From Solirhodobacter olei (GTDB lineage Bacteria; Pseudomonadota; Alphaproteobacteria; Rhodobacterales; Rhodobacteraceae), in NCBI RefSeq assembly GCF_004010155.1, contig NZ_RRYH01000002.1:310001-374000 (forward strand): a stretch of 64,000 nucleotides of DNA. The letters are read 5' to 3'. Shown in pieces: positions 63,000 through 64,000 of this stretch (its first letter is position 1; each line of letters opens with the position of its first letter). The notes under the pieces were generated by a model. The model saw only the letters and a list, made by a program, of their open reading frames with translations, did no database searches and was not told the DNA's origin. Made by a program: the position numbers and the translations under genes.

Positions 63000-63737
63000 T
63001 CAGATCATCGCCATTCCGCCGTTAATATGCAAGGTCGCACCCGTCACATAACCCGCCTCGGTGCTGGCAAGATAGATGACGGCGGCGGCGATCTCCTCGC
63101 CCGAGCCCATCCTCCCGGCCGGGATCTGGCCAAGGATCTTCGCCTTCTGCTCGTCGTTCAGCTTGTCGGTCATTGCGGTCTCGATGAAGCCCGGCGCGAC
63201 GCAGTTGACGGTGATCCCGCGGCTCGCCACCTCGTAGGCCAGCGACTTCGACATCCCGACCATCCCGGCCTTGGCCGCGGCATAGTTGCCCTGCCCGGGA
63301 TTGCCCGTGGCGCCGACGACGGAGGAGATATTCACGATCCGGCCCCAGCGCGCCTTCATCATCCCGCGCAGCACCCCACGGCAGAGCCGGAAGGTCGAGG
63401 TCAGGTTGACGTCGATGACGCTCTGCCATTCGGCGTCGGACATCCGCATGAAGAGGTTGTCGCGCGTGATCCCGGCATTGTTGACCAGGATGTCGACGGA
63501 CCCCATCGCCTCGGCAGCCGCCTTCGGCAGCGCCTCGACCGAGGCCGGATCGGACAGATCGCAGGCCACAACATGCGCCCCGTCGCCCAGCTCGTCGCGC
63601 AACGCCTCAAGCGGGCCGACCCGCGTGCCGGACAGCGCCACCTGCGCCCCCCGCGCATGCAGCGCCCGCGCCACGGCGCCGCCGATCCCACCCGAAGCGC
63701 CAGTCACCAGCGCCGCCTTGCCCGTCAGATCAAACAT
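63000..63737 (-). CDS. fabG: 3-oxoacyl-ACP reductase
   Basis: A 245-residue SDR enzyme of fatty-acid synthesis that reduces beta-ketoacyl-ACP with NADPH. The nucleotide loop is TGASGGIG (12-19), NNAG is at 86-89, and the catalytic Ser138 or 139, Tyr152 and Lys156 are visible (NYAAAKAG). The ATG at 63737 follows GAGGAGAG; an upstream in-frame start lies in the fabD-fabG gap. It is flanked by fabD and acpP, the standard fab order. Confidence 0.96.
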   Translation of the reverse strand: MFDLTGKAALVTGASGGIGGAVARALHARGAQVALSGTRVGPLEALRDELGDGAHVVACDLSDPASVEALPKAAAEAMGSVDILVNNAGITRDNLFMRMSDAEWQSVIDVNLTSTFRLCRGVLRGMMKARWGRIVNISSVVGATGNPGQGNYAAAKAGMVGMSKSLAYEVASRGITVNCVAPGFIETAMTDKLNDEQKAKILGQIPAGRMGSGEEIAAAVIYLASTEAGYVTGATLHINGGMAMI

Positions 63738-63836
63738 CTCGCTCTCCTCGTCCGGCCAGGGGGCAAGGGCCGCGATGCCCGTCACCCTGGCCCAAATACC
63801 CCCTCGGCGCGGGGGCAGCGCCCCCGCCCGTCCGGC

Positions 63837-64000
63837 TTAGCCGGCCACCGCGGCGGCCACGTCGTCCGGCGTGCCGACGGCCCGCGTCGCGGCCTCCGGC
63901 GCGATCCGGCGGATCATGCCCGACAGGGCCTTGCCCGCACCGATCTCCCAGAACTCGGTGACGCCGCCACCCGCCATCCAGGCCACCGACTCGCGCCAGC
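63837..64000 (-). CDS. fabD: Malonyl-CoA:ACP transacylase, C-terminal part (runs off the window)
   Basis: About 53 residues before the TAA at 63837-63839 read WRESVAWMAGGGVTEFWEIG, then KALSGMIRRIAPEA, which is the usual C-terminal end of FabD (the EIGPGKVL-like and GLIKRI-like blocks). The rest lies beyond the right edge. It charges ACP with malonyl groups; fabG begins 100 bases downstream. Confidence 0.9.
   Translation of the reverse strand, partial: WRESVAWMAGGGVTEFWEIGAGKALSGMIRRIAPEAATRAVGTPDDVAAAVAG

Overview
The window is GC-rich alphaproteobacterial DNA, most likely from a member of the Rhodobacteraceae (Rhodobacterales). The evidence is the trgA-trgB-cysK tellurite-resistance block known from Rhodobacter sphaeroides, a permuted two-piece tmRNA gene, an alpha-type SspB adaptor, the rpmF-plsX-fabH-ihfA-merR order, and a DUF4169/ribbon-helix-helix gene pair. 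Coding density is high, and many neighbouring genes share 4-base ATGA overlaps.

Layout. (1) 1-8316 looks accessory. It holds a TPP-riboswitch-controlled thiM-thiE-thiD-thiY-thiZ-thiX operon for thiamine-precursor salvage and uptake, a CDF-like cation transporter, a small membrane protein, an EamA transporter and a decayed LuxR-type regulator. It ends at what looks like a copy of a tRNA 3' end. (2) 8295-14771 is a six-gene minus-strand operon encoding a HAD-UbiA fusion, a GtrA protein, DprE1-like and DprE2-like enzymes and two GT87-type membrane glycosyltransferases. Read together, this is a mycobacterial-type polyprenyl-phosphate-arabinose pathway in a Gram-negative bacterium and is the most interesting system in the window. 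(3) 14990-29000 holds comEC, gltX, gltA, glnE, ybaK, a group II decarboxylase, a small outer-membrane beta-barrel, an SDR and several small conserved genes. (4) 29043-38389 holds uup, olsB, bamE, then DUF177-rpmF-plsX-fabH-ihfA-merR, tRNA-Pro(GGG) and a dCTP deaminase. (5) 38445-52429 is almost all minus strand: two tandem kup potassium transporters, alaX-mscS-cysK, trgB-trgA, a photolyase, a class V aminotransferase and an acuI-like reductase. (6) 52575-62499 holds ssrA, sspB, fumC, an orphan corrinoid-activator (RACo/RamA-like) protein, and a succinate-semialdehyde-dehydrogenase-like plus omega-aminotransferase pair. (7) 62570-64000 holds acpP, fabG and the 3' end of fabD.

Non-coding structure is also notable. 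A roughly 170-bp imperfectly palindromic element occurs as four full copies plus one internally deleted copy in intergenic gaps, and an unrelated 25-bp palindrome occurs three times. A match to the IHF consensus and an RBS-covering hairpin lie just upstream of ihfA. All functional names come from reading motifs by eye; no database search was run.
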